From NCBI RefSeq assembly GCF_002952055.1, contig NZ_CP021255.1, positions 2,083,501 through 2,147,500 on the forward strand: a stretch of 64,000 nucleotides of DNA, in the 5' to 3' direction. Shown piece by piece: positions 8,551 to 17,851 of the stretch. The notes under the pieces are model-generated. The model saw only the letters and a program-made list of their open reading frames with translations. It searched no databases and had not been told where the DNA came from. Numbering within the stretch: position 1 is the first letter of the stretch; every line of letters begins with the position of its first letter. The translations under genes and the position numbers were made by a program. The stretch comes from Desulfobulbus oralis. Its GTDB lineage: Bacteria; Desulfobacterota; Desulfobulbia; Desulfobulbales; Desulfobulbaceae.

Positions 8551-9854
8551 TGCAGGCAGCCCACACGCTTGGTATTGTTTTTTTTCCGGCCTATGACTGG
8601 GCCATTTCGCCCACTCACCCCGAGCGGGAAGAACGCCTGCTCTACACCCAGGATCAGTTTCGGGAAGAGGGGCTTTTCGACATTGCCGGCATCAGCGAGC
8701 ACCGGCCCCTGCGCGCCACGGACCAGGACATCCTGCGCACCCATTTCTGCTTCCCGAATCTTGCCGCGGTGTGCAGCGAATCTCACCGCATTTCGGCCGG
8801 CGGCGCCATGCGCGCAGCCCAGTTGGTTCTGGAGCGGCAGAGCGAACGGGCCTTCGCTCTGGTGCGGCCGCCCGGCCATCACGCCATGAAAGTGGTGCAC
8901 GCCAACCGTGGCTTCTGCAACATCAACAACGAGGCCGTGATGCTGGCCTGGCTGCGCCGGCATTACGGCCTGAAGCGCATTGCCATTGTAGACACCGACT
9001 GCCACCACGGTGACGGCACCCAGGACATCTTCTGGCATGACCCGGACACACTGTTCATCTCCCTGCATCAGGACGGCCGTACCCTGTATCCGGGCAGCGG
9101 CTTCCCCCACGAGGATGGCGGCCCGAAGGCCCGGGGGCGCACCATCAACATTCCCCTGCCGCCGCTGACCGGCGACACCGGCTATCTGCAGGTCATTGAA
9201 CAGGCGGTGCTGCCTATTCTGGAGGATTTCAAGCCGGAGCTGCTCATCAATTCGGCGGGCCAGGACAACCACTATTCCGATCCCATTACCAACATGAATT
9301 TTTCCGCCCAGGGTTATGCGCGGCTGACTGCGCTCCTGAAACCGGACATTGCGGTGCTGGAAGGCGGTTATGCCATCAAGAGCGCGCTGCCCTACGTGAA
9401 TCTGGGCATTGCCCTGGCCATGGCGGGTTGCGATTATTCGGCGGTGCGCGAGCCGGATTATCTGCCCGGTCGCTATGAGGAAAGTAGGAATCTGATGCTG
9501 GCCATCGACTATCTCTGCGAGCTGGCCAAAAAGACCTACTTCAGTCCTGAGCCACAGGATTGCATCAGAGAACAGGGCTTTTTTATCAGAGAACGGCGCA
9601 TCTACTACGACACGGACGATGTGAGCGAAGTGCAGAGGGAAGAGCTGAGGGACTGCAGCAACTGTCCAGGCTGCCGCATAATACGCAGCGCGAGCAGCCG
9701 CAGTGGCCCCTGCCTTGGCGTGGAGATTCCCGAAAACGCCTGCCACAGGTGCGAGAGCGAGGCCCTGGCCCTGTTTCAGCGGAAAAACGATGGCTTTGGC
9801 TCTGCACAGTTGATGGACCACAAAAATCAGGTGTACACATACCGCCAGCAATGA
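8547..9854 (+). CDS. Histone deacetylase-like amidohydrolase with Cys-rich tail
   Basis: A 435-residue arginase/deacetylase-fold protein; bacterial members deacetylate polyamines or other acyl-amides using zinc. Catalytic motifs are intact: RPPGHHAM (paired His), DTDCHHGDGT (metal ligands), SAGQDNHYSDP (metal Asp) and EGGY (catalytic Tyr). An unusual tail of about 100 residues contains CSNCPGC and CHRCESEA, suggesting an added metal site. A GAGGTG site precedes ATG 8547, which overlaps the upstream stop. The enzyme is predicted cytoplasmic and its substrate is not evident. Confidence 0.85.
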   Translation: MMQAAHTLGIVFFPAYDWAISPTHPEREERLLYTQDQFREEGLFDIAGISEHRPLRATDQDILRTHFCFPNLAAVCSESHRISAGGAMRAAQLVLERQSERAFALVRPPGHHAMKVVHANRGFCNINNEAVMLAWLRRHYGLKRIAIVDTDCHHGDGTQDIFWHDPDTLFISLHQDGRTLYPGSGFPHEDGGPKARGRTINIPLPPLTGDTGYLQVIEQAVLPILEDFKPELLINSAGQDNHYSDPITNMNFSAQGYARLTALLKPDIAVLEGGYAIKSALPYVNLGIALAMAGCDYSAVREPDYLPGRYEESRNLMLAIDYLCELAKKTYFSPEPQDCIREQGFFIRERRIYYDTDDVSEVQREELRDCSNCPGCRIIRSASSRSGPCLGVEIPENACHRCESEALALFQRKNDGFGSAQLMDHKNQVYTYRQQ

Positions 9855-9865
9855 AGGTCCTGACA

Positions 9866-10495
9866 ATGAACAAAAAACTGCCGATGTCGTGCATTGCCGC
9901 GCTGTTGGCCGGCTTTTTTCTGCTCCTCTGCCTTGCCTGCTCCAGACAGCCGTCTCTGCCGCCTTTGGCTGCGGATACCGTGATTCTGGCTTTTGGCGAC
10001 AGTCTCACCTTTGGCACCGGTGCGCAGCCCGGGCAGAGTTACCCGGCCGTACTGGCCAGGCTGGTGGAACGCCGGGTGGTGAATGCCGGCATTCCGGGCG
10101 AAATCAGCGCTCAGGGTCTGCAGCGGCTGCCCGGCGTGCTGGATGAAGTTCAGCCGGCGCTGCTCCTGCTCTGCCACGGCGGCAACGATATGCTGCGCCA
10201 CCTGAGTCATGAAGAGCTGCGCAGCAATCTGCGGGCCATGGTGGGTCTGGCGCAGAGCCGGGGTATTGCGGTTATGCTGATAGCCGTACCGGAGCCGAGC
10301 TTTGCGGTCAAAGCGCCGCCACTCTATGCCGAACTGGCCAAAGAACTGGGGCTGCCTTTGGAGGCAAAAATTCTGGCCAGGATCGAGCGCCAAAGGTCGC
10401 TAAAATCCGACCAGATCCACCCCAATGCCGACGGCTACTACCACATGGCCGAAGCCATCGCCCAGGCGCTGCGAAAGCACGGAGCCATCAAGTAA
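9866..10495 (+). CDS. GDSL/SGNH-family lipoprotein esterase (TesA-like)
   Basis: A 209-residue predicted lipoprotein: hydrophobic segment ending in the lipobox LACS, then the SGNH hydrolase blocks GDSLTFGTG (catalytic Ser), NAGIPGE, GGND and the C-terminal DQIHPNADGY (Asp-His). Relatives are arylesterases or lysophospholipases at the cell envelope. ATG 9866 has a GAAGG site 8 bp upstream; an alternative ATG at 9851 would overlap the HDAC-like gene. It is the third gene of a coupled operon, implying a shared pathway that releases acyl groups, though the substrate is unknown. Confidence 0.85.
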   Translation: MNKKLPMSCIAALLAGFFLLLCLACSRQPSLPPLAADTVILAFGDSLTFGTGAQPGQSYPAVLARLVERRVVNAGIPGEISAQGLQRLPGVLDEVQPALLLLCHGGNDMLRHLSHEELRSNLRAMVGLAQSRGIAVMLIAVPEPSFAVKAPPLYAELAKELGLPLEAKILARIERQRSLKSDQIHPNADGYYHMAEAIAQALRKHGAIK

Positions 10496-10507
10496 GATGT
10501 AAGAACG

Positions 10508-10670
10508 TCAAGGGTTGTTTACAAAATTCTGGCTGAAAAAATATAGGCAGAGCTTTTCTCCCGGAGTCAAATTTCCCAGTGCTTTGTGAGGTTTGACCCA
10601 GTTGTAGTAATTGACGAAACGAGCTGGTGATTTTCTGCGAAGCTCCGGAGACTCGAATTGGTGAGCTGAA
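10508..10670 (-). pseudogene. C-terminal remnant of an IS3/IS481-type DDE transposase
   Basis: Read on the minus strand, about 50 codons spell SPARFVNYYNWVKPHKALG followed by NLTPGEKLCLYF and a stop at 10508, the typical C-terminal end of integrase-core transposases of the IS3/IS481 type. Upstream the frame is lost and no N-terminal half or terminal repeats are recognisable, so this is a decayed fragment filling the gap between the lipoprotein and yitT-like genes. Confidence 0.7.
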
Positions 10671-10851
10671 CCTGCTCATCCTGGCCATTTGGCCATCTGA
10701 CAGCACTGACAAGGCAGATTGTGCCACGATTGTCTGCTTGAGATGGAACAAAGAACACGCACTGCCATAATGGTCCCTTTGCATGCCCTTCGGAAAATCA
10801 ACCTCTATTCAGCGGGACTGCCAGGATTGCCGGACTGGAATCGGCCAGTCT

Positions 10852-11715
10852 TCAGTACTTCTTGGGCAGCGCAATGTTGCGGCCAAAGACACTGAAGGTG
10901 TTCTCGACTACGAGCACGGCATTGGCATCGATGGACAGGACGAGCTGCTCCAGGGATCGCAGCCGGAGATTGTCGGTAATGGAGTACACGATGTCCACAG
11001 GCTCACCACTGTAGCCGCCCCGCGCCGGGATGACCGTGGCGTAGAACTTGTTGGACTCCATGAGCTGGCCGACAACCTCCCTGGTCCTGCGGGTGATGAT
11101 GAATACGGACTTACGCTGGTTGAACAGGGACAGGACATATTCGGTGACCATCGAACTGATGAACAGCATGACCAGAGAGGCCACGATAGTATCCGGGCTG
11201 AAGCGGGAGAGGGCCAGCAGCATCACCACCGAGTTGGCGATGAAGTAAAAGACCCCGAAACGCAGGCCATACTTGCGATTGAGGATGACGGCCAGAACAT
11301 CGAGCCCGCCGCCCCCACCATAGGAACGCAGGATGATGCCGCTGCCCGCACCCATGGTGGCCCCGGCGGCAATGGCGGCATACATGCCGTCCTTGATACC
11401 CAGATCCAGTTCCACATAGGAGGTCATGAACGCGATGGCGCCCATGGTCAGCAGGTTGAGGCAGAAAAAGCGGCGGCTCACGCCCTTCCAGGCCGCGATG
11501 AACAGGGGAACATTGAAGAGGAGGTACCACTTGGAAAGGGACAGCACGGGCAGGGCGTTGTTGGCCACCACCGACAGACCGTACAGCGCACCGGGCACAA
11601 AGTCGTTGTGCACGGCAATCCCCTTGTAGCCGATGATGAAGACGAAGGCGCCAAACATCAGCAGAAATGTATTCCAGACAAGAGAATCCGTGATTCTTTT
11701 AATATGGTGCCTCAT
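10852..11715 (-). CDS. YitT family membrane protein
   Basis: A 287-residue protein with five or so hydrophobic segments in the first ~190 residues (DUF161/YitT membrane part) and a soluble C-terminal DUF2179 domain (about 200-280, FIITRRTREVVGQLM, ATVIPARGGYSG). Glycine-rich GSGIILRSYGGGGGLDVLAVIL is characteristic. Function is unknown; transport has been suggested for the family. ATG 11715 begins MRHHIKRITDSLVWN, and the long upstream extension in the same frame has no protein character. Confidence 0.85.
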   Translation of the reverse strand: MRHHIKRITDSLVWNTFLLMFGAFVFIIGYKGIAVHNDFVPGALYGLSVVANNALPVLSLSKWYLLFNVPLFIAAWKGVSRRFFCLNLLTMGAIAFMTSYVELDLGIKDGMYAAIAAGATMGAGSGIILRSYGGGGGLDVLAVILNRKYGLRFGVFYFIANSVVMLLALSRFSPDTIVASLVMLFISSMVTEYVLSLFNQRKSVFIITRRTREVVGQLMESNKFYATVIPARGGYSGEPVDIVYSITDNLRLRSLEQLVLSIDANAVLVVENTFSVFGRNIALPKKY

Positions 11716-12100
11716 GCCAAACTTCCTTCCACGCTGAAAATTCCATCCACCTCTATGGGCATAGAGGTGCATCATACCGGCCCATACCGGGGCATGCAAG
11801 GCCAATGGCGTGGGCGGCACGAATGGCCTGTGCCCGGATGCCGGAAGGGGTGCGCAGCTCTTGCATCGCCCGGGGATTGATCCCCTTTCCCCCATGAGTC
11901 TGCAAGAACTCGTTGCAATGCCCCGGCACGCCGTGTATGGATGCCCCATCTCCCCCGCGGGCGGGACGGTACTGTGGCGGCTATATATGGATGTACATAC
12001 CAGCCCGGGCAGAATCAGGCGATGTTGCCGCCCGTCGGTTTCTGCAAGGCCCCATGCCCGAGCGCCTGCGCAGACCCGGTATGAACAAAGAGATGCAGTC
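11716..12100. other. Intergenic region between divergent yitT-like and VOC genes
   Basis: About 385 bp separating divergent genes. It has no supported coding sequence; a short CATACCGG direct repeat occurs near 11773-11790. It presumably holds both promoters, but I could not identify a convincing -35/-10 pair. Confidence 0.3.
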
Positions 12101-12511
12101 GTGGACCAGCACATCAACTACATCACCCTGGGGGTGACCGATCTGGCGGCCTCACGCCGTTTCTATCAGGAGGTTTTCGGCTGGCGGGAAACAGCGGCGA
12201 GCAACGAGCATATCGCCTTTTTCCAGGCGGGCAGCGCCCTGCTGCTGGCGCTATATCCAAAAGACGCCCTGGCCCATGACGCCAAGGTAGCGGACGCATG
12301 CGGCAGCGGCTTTCCGCGCTTCACCCTGGCGCACAATGTCGGCAGCCCGGCCGAGGTGGATGCCCTGTTCGCCGCACTGGCCGAAAAAAAGGCGCGCATC
12401 CTCAAGCCACCGCAGGCGGTTTTCTGGGGTGGATACAGTGGCTATGTCGCCGATCCTGACGGCTTTTTGTGGGAAATTGCCCACAACCCCTTTCTGGAAA
12501 AACTGCGCTGA
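12101..12511 (+). CDS. VOC family (glyoxalase/bleomycin-resistance fold) protein
   Basis: A 136-residue single-domain protein with paired beta-alpha-beta modules: INYITLGVTDLAASRRFYQEVFGW at the start and GYVADPDGFLWEIAHNP at the end, where the Glu is a common metal ligand. The GTG at 12101 is the likely start, with AAAGAG about 8 bp upstream. Substrate cannot be assigned; relatives act on glutathione adducts, antibiotics or ring-cleavage substrates. It ends about 20 bp from an IS5-type remnant. Confidence 0.8.
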   Translation: MDQHINYITLGVTDLAASRRFYQEVFGWRETAASNEHIAFFQAGSALLLALYPKDALAHDAKVADACGSGFPRFTLAHNVGSPAEVDALFAALAEKKARILKPPQAVFWGGYSGYVADPDGFLWEIAHNPFLEKLR

Positions 12512-12528
12512 GCACTTTACGCAGGCCG

Positions 12529-12925
12529 ATTTCAGTCCTGGCCTGCCAATGCCGGTGCTGTGTACTCTCAGGCTGCCGGCACCCTGGGCCTGGATGCCGA
12601 AAATATGCCCCACCCGGCCGCGAATACGGGAGTGTCCGCTGACCTGGCTGTTCTTCCTGCTCCAGCGGGCATCGACATCCTTCTGTCGTCTTTTCGCCTC
12701 GCTCCGACCTGTCGCTTCTGCACCGGCTTTGAGCTGCTCATTCCCCTTGCGGCTGATGCGTTGCACGGCACATTGACAATACCTCCATCAATGATCTGCC
12801 CCTTTGCCGCACGAAATCCGGCCTTATTCAGAAATCGCTCAAAGCGGGCAAACAACTCTTCCACGACCTTGGTCTCTATCAGATTTCCCGGAAAAGCCTT
12901 ATACGAAATTACCATTTTAACTTGC
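12529..12925 (-). pseudogene. Degenerate IS5-family transposase remnant
   Basis: Minus-strand fragments in order match the IS5-type transposase: NLIETKVVEELFARFERFL, GQIIDGGIVNVP, then in another frame AKRRQKDVDARWSRKN, and finally IRGRVGHIFGIQAQ and GIGRPGLKSA. A frameshift falls near 12765, and the segment normally containing the central DDE residues is missing between KN and the GRVGHIFG block. No intact terminal repeats were seen. The middle block resembles the remnant at 60466-60830. Confidence 0.75.
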
Positions 12926-12937
12926 TGCGGGAAAACC

Positions 12938-12959
12938 CCAAGTTTATATAAGAACTTGG
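12938..12959. promoter_or_regulatory. Inverted repeat upstream of catalase (possible operator)
   Basis: CCAAGTT and AACTTGG arms separated by the AT-rich 8 bp TATATAAG, about 77 bp before the catalase ATG. It lacks a T-run, so it is not a terminator. It could be a binding site for a peroxide-responsive regulator; no regulator gene is adjacent. Confidence 0.35.
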
Positions 12960-13035
12960 CAAGCGCGGTTGCATTTGCCCATGCAGGGTATGCAGTTTGC
13001 TGTCCATTCTTTTCAACACGCACCACGGAGGCCCT

Positions 13036-14760
13036 ATGCAGAAAGAAAAAACAACAAAATGCCCCATGGAAAAAAACGGTCTGGGTGACCCCCTGCCCAG
13101 CAAAAACGCCTGCGTGGGAGACCATCCCCACATCACCTCGGCGGCCGGTGCACCGGTTGAAAGCAATCAGGATGCCATGACCGTCGGGGCACGTGGCCCC
13201 ATGCTGCTCCAGGATGTCTGGTTTCTGGAAAAGCTGGCCCATTTCGACCGCGAGGTCATTCCGGAACGGCGTATGCACGCCAAGGGCTCCGGTGCCTACG
13301 GTGTCTTCACCGTAACCCACGACATCAGCAGGTATAGCAAGGCCAAGATCTTTGCCGAAATCGGCAAGAAAACCGAGATGTTCGCCCGTTTCTCCACTGT
13401 GGCTGGTGAACGGGGTGCAGCCGATGCCGAACGGGATATTCGCGGTTTTGCCCTGAAATTCTACACCGAGGAAGGCAACTGGGACATGGTGGGCAACAAC
13501 ACCCCGGTATTCTTCTTCCGCGACCCCCTCAAATTTCCGGATCTGAACCACGCGGTCAAACGCGATCCCCGCACCAACATGCGCAGTCCCAACAACAACT
13601 GGGACTTCTGGAGCTCCCTGCCCGAGGCTCTGCATCAGGTCACCATCATCATGAGCGATCGGGGTATCCCCTCTTCCTACCGTTTCATGCACGGTTTCAG
13701 TAGCCATGCCTACAGCATGATCAATGCCGACAACAGGCGGGTTTGGGTCAAGTTCCACTTCCGCTCACAGCAGGGCATCTTGAATCTGACCGACCAGGAA
13801 GCGGCCGTGGTGGTGGGCAATGACCGGGAAAGCCACCAGCGCGACCTCTACACCGCCATTGAAAAAGGCCAGTTTCCCAAGTGGAAGATGTACATCCAGG
13901 TGATGAGCGAAGAGCAGGCCAAGGCCATGCCCTACAACCCCTTTGACCTGACCAAGGTGTGGTACAAACACGAGTTTCCACTCATCGAGGTAGGTGAGTT
14001 CGAACTCAACCGCAACCCGGACAACTACTTTGCCGAGGTGGAGCAGGCCGCCTTCAACCCGGCCAACGTGGTCCCCGGCATCAGCTTTTCACCAGACCGC
14101 ATGCTTCAGGGCCGCCTGTTCTCTTACAGCGATGCCCAGCGCTACCGCCTGGGGGTCAATCACCACCAGATTCCGGTCAATGCACCACGCGGGGTGAAAC
14201 ATCCGCACAGCTACCATCGCGACGGCCTGATGCGGGTGGATGGCAATCGGGGCAGCGAAAACCACTACGAACCCAACAGCTACGGCAACTGGAAAGACCA
14301 TATCGACCAGCTGCAACCTTCCCAGCGAGCCGATGGTGATATCTACCGCTACGATTTCCGCGAAGACGACCATGATTACTACAGTCAGCCCGGCAAACTC
14401 TTCCGGGCCATGAGCCCGGATCAGCAGCAGGTGCTCTTTGAAAACACCGCCCGCAACATGGGTGATGCCACCCTGCAGATCAAGCACCGCTGGATCAATC
14501 ACTGCTATCAGGCAGATCCGGCCTATGGCGAGGGTGTGGCCAAAGCCCTGCAGATCGATCTCAAGGAGGTGGATCTCAAGTTGCCGCAACGGACCACGCG
14601 CGAGGCCAACTACAACGCAAACCACAAGCACCCGGGGCTTGATGTCCCCTCGCAGGATATCGGCAAGAAGCCCTCGGAAAAGGCGGACAACATGGGCATT
14701 GACACCAATGTCGATCCCAAAACCCTGATCGAACCGATGGACGATCCGTTTTTGCTGTAA
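13036..14760 (+). CDS. katA: Monofunctional haem catalase
   Basis: Dismutates hydrogen peroxide. The 574-residue protein has the distal His motif [14 protein letters not shown] (His81), the Asn-containing [18 protein letters not shown] block, and the proximal haem ligand motif [14 protein letters not shown] with the axial Tyr. The N-terminus carries about 35 extra residues with a KCPMEKN stretch, and the C-terminus is longer than in most small-subunit catalases. CGGAGG lies 5 bp before the ATG. No signal peptide is seen, so it is cytoplasmic. It sits between IS debris and an AT-rich patch, which makes acquisition by transfer plausible. Confidence 0.95.
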   Translation: MQKEKTTKCPMEKNGLGDPLPSKNACVGDHPHITSAAGAPVESNQDAMTVGARGPMLLQDVWFLEKLAHFDREVIPERRMHAKGSGAYGVFTVTHDISRYSKAKIFAEIGKKTEMFARFSTVAGERGAADAERDIRGFALKFYTEEGNWDMVGNNTPVFFFRDPLKFPDLNHAVKRDPRTNMRSPNNNWDFWSSLPEALHQVTIIMSDRGIPSSYRFMHGFSSHAYSMINADNRRVWVKFHFRSQQGILNLTDQEAAVVVGNDRESHQRDLYTAIEKGQFPKWKMYIQVMSEEQAKAMPYNPFDLTKVWYKHEFPLIEVGEFELNRNPDNYFAEVEQAAFNPANVVPGISFSPDRMLQGRLFSYSDAQRYRLGVNHHQIPVNAPRGVKHPHSYHRDGLMRVDGNRGSENHYEPNSYGNWKDHIDQLQPSQRADGDIYRYDFREDDHDYYSQPGKLFRAMSPDQQQVLFENTARNMGDATLQIKHRWINHCYQADPAYGEGVAKALQIDLKEVDLKLPQRTTREANYNANHKHPGLDVPSQDIGKKPSEKADNMGIDTNVDPKTLIEPMDDPFLL

Positions 14761-14788
14761 ACGCCTCACGTCATCGGTGAAAGAGAAT

Positions 14789-14818
14789 AAGCGGGCCTGT
14801 CAAATGGCAGGCCCGCTT
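14789..14818 (+). terminator. Intrinsic terminator after katA
   Basis: An 11-bp perfect stem, AAGCGGGCCTG with CAGGCCCGCTT, with an 8-nt loop and a short ATTT tail, 29 bp after the catalase stop. Confidence 0.75.
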
Positions 14819-14884
14819 ATTTCAACAGAATGGAAAAGCTGAATTATTCTTTTTTCGAAACAGAGATACTAAATAAATATATAT

Positions 14885-15204
14885 TTATATTAAAGTACAG
14901 AGTATACAAGTTAATATTGTTAGAGTATTTTTTACTTTATCCAATTCAATAGTATCTATATCAGATACACAAATATTTTCTGTTTCTGTAATATTATAAG
15001 ACATAACATTATTTATATTGATTAATCCTTTCCTTGTAAACTTATTTGCAGACCAGAAGATATACTTTTTCTCATAAAGATAAAATTGGAGTAACGATTC
15101 ATTTTTGAAAAATTGATTTCTTCAATGAAAAACCAGCAATCATGAATAAGATCTATTATGTTATTAATATTGTTAAAATTATCTATGCATATAATTTTAT
15201 TCAT
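14885..15204 (-). pseudogene. AT-rich small hypothetical gene with a frameshift
   Basis: On the minus strand an ATG at 15204 opens a frame (MNKIICIDNFNNINNIIDLI then HDCWFFIEEINFSKMNRYSN) that stops early at 15022. Shifting frame by one base near 15075 lets translation continue as YEKKYIFWSANKFTRKG and onward to a TAA at 14885, giving one coherent hydrophilic protein of about 106 residues. I recall similar short proteins of unknown function that contain DLIHDC. The surrounding 14.8-15.2 kb is far richer in A and T than anything else here, pointing to recent transfer. The shift could be decay or a sequencing error. Confidence 0.5.
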
Positions 15205-15340
15205 TTCTCTCTATTGAAACAACTGCATAAGCTGCTGAGTAAACGTTTACATTGCCGGATTTCTGCAGGTATTTTATACACCTCCTGAGGCAAACCTGCA
15301 AATTGAATGCACCCTACCCTACTTTGGTCCGCTACAAAAA

Positions 15341-15373
15341 AAGGCCGGCTCCGCAACTGTGGCAGCCGGCCTT
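15341..15373 (-). terminator. Intrinsic terminator of the TauE-like operon
   Basis: A 10-bp perfect stem AAGGCCGGCT/AGCCGGCCTT with a 13-nt loop; on the minus strand it is followed by TTTTT. It lies 26 bp past the last gene of the operon. Confidence 0.8.
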
Positions 15374-15398
15374 TTCCTGCTCTCTTGCGAGGCTGCTT

Positions 15399-16148
15399 TC
15401 AGTGGCTGAGCTTGACGCCCATGGCCTCGAACATATACAGAATGCCGAAGCCGTACCAACAGGTGTAAAGCACGTAAAAGCCCAAAGCCAGAATCAGCGG
15501 AAACAGATATTTGGTGCGGGATTTTGCCTCGATCTGATAGTAGTTGTAGGCTGGTTCCAGGGCCTTGCTGGCCACACTGGCCGTGATGTTGGACTGCTCC
15601 AGCTTGCCGGCCTTCTTGAAGTCGGCGGCCAGAGCGTTCACTGTATTGTACCAGGCATAGATAGCCGCCCGTTCGTTCATGCCGGCGTACTTGCCGGAAA
15701 TATCCGGTCCTTTGTTCTGATACATCAGCTCGGCGTCGTCCACCGCCGCTCCCAACAGCGAGCCCAAATCGCCTTTGACGGCCAGCTTGTTCCCGTTGGC
15801 TGTGGCCTGAAAGCCATTTGCGCTCAGCACCTGGGCGGCCTGTTGCGCCAGATCTGCAGCCGGCGCCAGCACCCTGGCCTTGTCCTTGGCATCCCTGTAA
15901 TCCTTGAAGGTCAGCGTGGCGTCAAGCGCTGTATCTTTAAGCTGGGCTGTCTTGCCCCGCTCATCCTCGATGAAATTCGAGGAGTATTTGGAAAGAGAGT
16001 TGAAAAAATTGTCCATGAAGCTCAGGCCGTCGGTCTTGGTTCCGGGTTTCAGATCCGGATAGAGCGGCATGAAAATCAAAACCAGGACAATCACAAAGGT
16101 CGAGAGCAGCGCAATGGCTCTCATACGATACTGGGAAGCGGTCAACAT
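15399..16148 (-). CDS. Membrane protein of unknown function, partner of TauE-like exporter
   Basis: A 249-residue protein with a transmembrane helix at each end (about residues 10-30 and 215-240) and a ~180-residue extracytoplasmic middle (SFMDNFFNSLSKYSSNFIED through NYYQIEAKSRTKYLF). I do not recognise the family. Its ATG overlaps the stop of the TauE-like gene (ATGA), so the two are translationally coupled and the protein may be an accessory subunit of the exporter. Confidence 0.7.
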   Translation of the reverse strand: MLTASQYRMRAIALLSTFVIVLVLIFMPLYPDLKPGTKTDGLSFMDNFFNSLSKYSSNFIEDERGKTAQLKDTALDATLTFKDYRDAKDKARVLAPAADLAQQAAQVLSANGFQATANGNKLAVKGDLGSLLGAAVDDAELMYQNKGPDISGKYAGMNERAAIYAWYNTVNALAADFKKAGKLEQSNITASVASKALEPAYNYYQIEAKSRTKYLFPLILALGFYVLYTCWYGFGILYMFEAMGVKLSH

Positions 16149-17425
16149 CAGCGGGCCTCCTCGCCTTTAAGCTGTTTGAAATTGGAGAAAAAGCAGAAGA
16201 ACACCCAAACGGCAAAGGCAATGATGATCGCGAAGAAAATCACAGTGCCGATCAGGTCGATAAGCTCGGCCACATTCGAGGACATGTTGAGGATGCTCAT
16301 GCTGGCGAGCTTGGCCGGCAGGGCGCAGAGCCGGTTGACGAAGCCGGCGCTGACGGTCAGGGCGAAGAAGCCGCGGATGGTCATGCCCGGCACCACCTTG
16401 GTCACCAGGGAGCCGATCTGGATACCGATCAGGGAGCCCAACAGCATGCCCATGGCCAGGGTGTAGAACACGAAGCCGTAGATGCCGTACTGGAAGATGG
16501 AGTTGTAACCGGCGGTGAACATGATCTGAAAAATATCGGTGCCCACCGTGGTGGCCGAGGAAACGCCCAGGCCATAGACAAACATCGGGAAGGTCAGAAA
16601 GCCGCCGCCCACGCCCATGATGCCGGCAGCCACGCCCACGATGAAGCCGCTGAACACCAGGAAGATCCAGGAGATGCGGCGGCCGCCGGGGGTCACGTTT
16701 TCGTCGAAGGTGATCATGGGCGGCAGGTTCAGGGACTGCAGCTTCTTGCCCATGGGCGGAATCTCTTCGGCATAGTGCTTGGCGCCCTCTTCCTTCACGG
16801 CAGTCTTGTTTCTGGCCTTGAGCCAGTCGGACAGTGCGAAGAAGGCCAGAAAGCCCAGAATGATGACATAGACGCAGGTGATGAAGGTATCGCTCAGAAC
16901 CGGATTCCTGGCGTAGATCGCCCGGTTCAGGGTGCCGCCGGTGTAGGAGCCTGCAAGCGCGCCGATCAGGAAGGTAACGGCCAGTTTCACGGACACATGC
17001 CCCATCTTGCTGTGCAGGACCGAGCCCATGATGCCCTTGGCAAAGATGTGAAACAGGTCGGTGCCGACAGCCAGAATACCCTTCACGCCCGCGCTCATCA
17101 GGGCCGGGGCGATGATGAAGCCGCCGCCCGCGCCGATGCAGCCGCTGATCAGACCGGCACAGAGGCCAACCAGAATGGAAGCGCCGAAAATGAGATGGGT
17201 GTAGTGGGATGGCCCAAACGCGGTCTTGCCGCCCAGAAAGGTGGGGAGCTGGCCTTCAGCCGCAAAAAGCCAGGTGCAGCCGACCAGTACGGGCACGAGC
17301 AAAAGCCCCAGCACCATGAGCCGCTTGCGGCTTTTCAGAATGTTCGTGGACATCGCCAGCTCCCAGCGCGCCTGATACTGCGCCCCGGTCACCATGACCC
17401 CGTACAGATACCGGAAAAAATGCAT
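16148..17425 (-). CDS. TauE/SafE family sulfite or organosulfonate exporter
   Basis: A 425-residue membrane protein with two copies of the TauE/SafE half: GLCAGLISGCIGAGGGFIIA in the first and GVAAGIMGVGGGFLTFPMF in the second. Family members move sulfite, sulfoacetate or related anions; the substrate here is inferred only. An AAAGGAG site precedes ATG 17425. A sigma-54 promoter candidate lies ~285 bp upstream, and a kinase/NtrC-type regulator pair is divergently encoded, so expression is probably sigma-54 dependent. A second TauE paralogue is at 40698-41951. Confidence 0.85.
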   Translation of the reverse strand: MHFFRYLYGVMVTGAQYQARWELAMSTNILKSRKRLMVLGLLLVPVLVGCTWLFAAEGQLPTFLGGKTAFGPSHYTHLIFGASILVGLCAGLISGCIGAGGGFIIAPALMSAGVKGILAVGTDLFHIFAKGIMGSVLHSKMGHVSVKLAVTFLIGALAGSYTGGTLNRAIYARNPVLSDTFITCVYVIILGFLAFFALSDWLKARNKTAVKEEGAKHYAEEIPPMGKKLQSLNLPPMITFDENVTPGGRRISWIFLVFSGFIVGVAAGIMGVGGGFLTFPMFVYGLGVSSATTVGTDIFQIMFTAGYNSIFQYGIYGFVFYTLAMGMLLGSLIGIQIGSLVTKVVPGMTIRGFFALTVSAGFVNRLCALPAKLASMSILNMSSNVAELIDLIGTVIFFAIIIAFAVWVFFCFFSNFKQLKGEEAR

Positions 17426-17710
17426 GATACGCTCCTTTTGTATGGCTGTTGATTCAAACCGTGCCGCCACCGGCCCGGTCATGAGCTGTTGTTGTTTTGC
17501 CCTGCTGAAGTCGCCTGTGGGCGCAGGCTGCAGCCCTGCAAGCGCTTCCGGAATCGGATATTGGGGCCAGAAGATGACCTGTCAGATCGCGGGAGGGACA
17601 CGAAACACAGGGGCCGGGCTCCGGCCTGCGCTCAGGAATTCCTGCTCCTGCACCAGATTTTTTGCGGCAGAGACGTGCATGGCGCCATCCAGAATGACTT
17701 CTGTTGTTCT

Positions 17711-17727
17711 TAGCATGAGCCGTGCCA
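17711..17727 (-). promoter_or_regulatory. Predicted sigma-54 (-24/-12) promoter for the TauE-like operon
   Basis: The minus strand reads TGGCACG-GCTC-ATGCT, matching TGGCACG-N4-TTGCW with exact spacing and one mismatch, and keeping the essential GG and GC. It points to the TauE-like gene and lies beside genes for a histidine kinase and an NtrC-type activator whose GAFTGA motif is intact. Confidence 0.65.
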
Positions 17728-17851
17728 GAGAGGGAAAATTCTGAGTTTATACAAAAAATATAATAAAAACAATAAATTATTCTTTAAAGCCGCCATGGAT
17801 TGCATCAGAGGCTCCTGTCATGGCACGCTCTGGTAACAGTTTCTAAGCTCT

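Noticed and set aside
12560-13180. 206-codon plus-strand frame overlapping the catalase start
   Set aside because: Lies over the minus-strand IS5 remnant and out of frame with katA; composition is not protein-like.
17821-17837. Second TGGCACG as a sigma-54 promoter for the kinase gene
   Set aside because: The -12 element is missing; GGTAA occupies the position where TTGCW is required.
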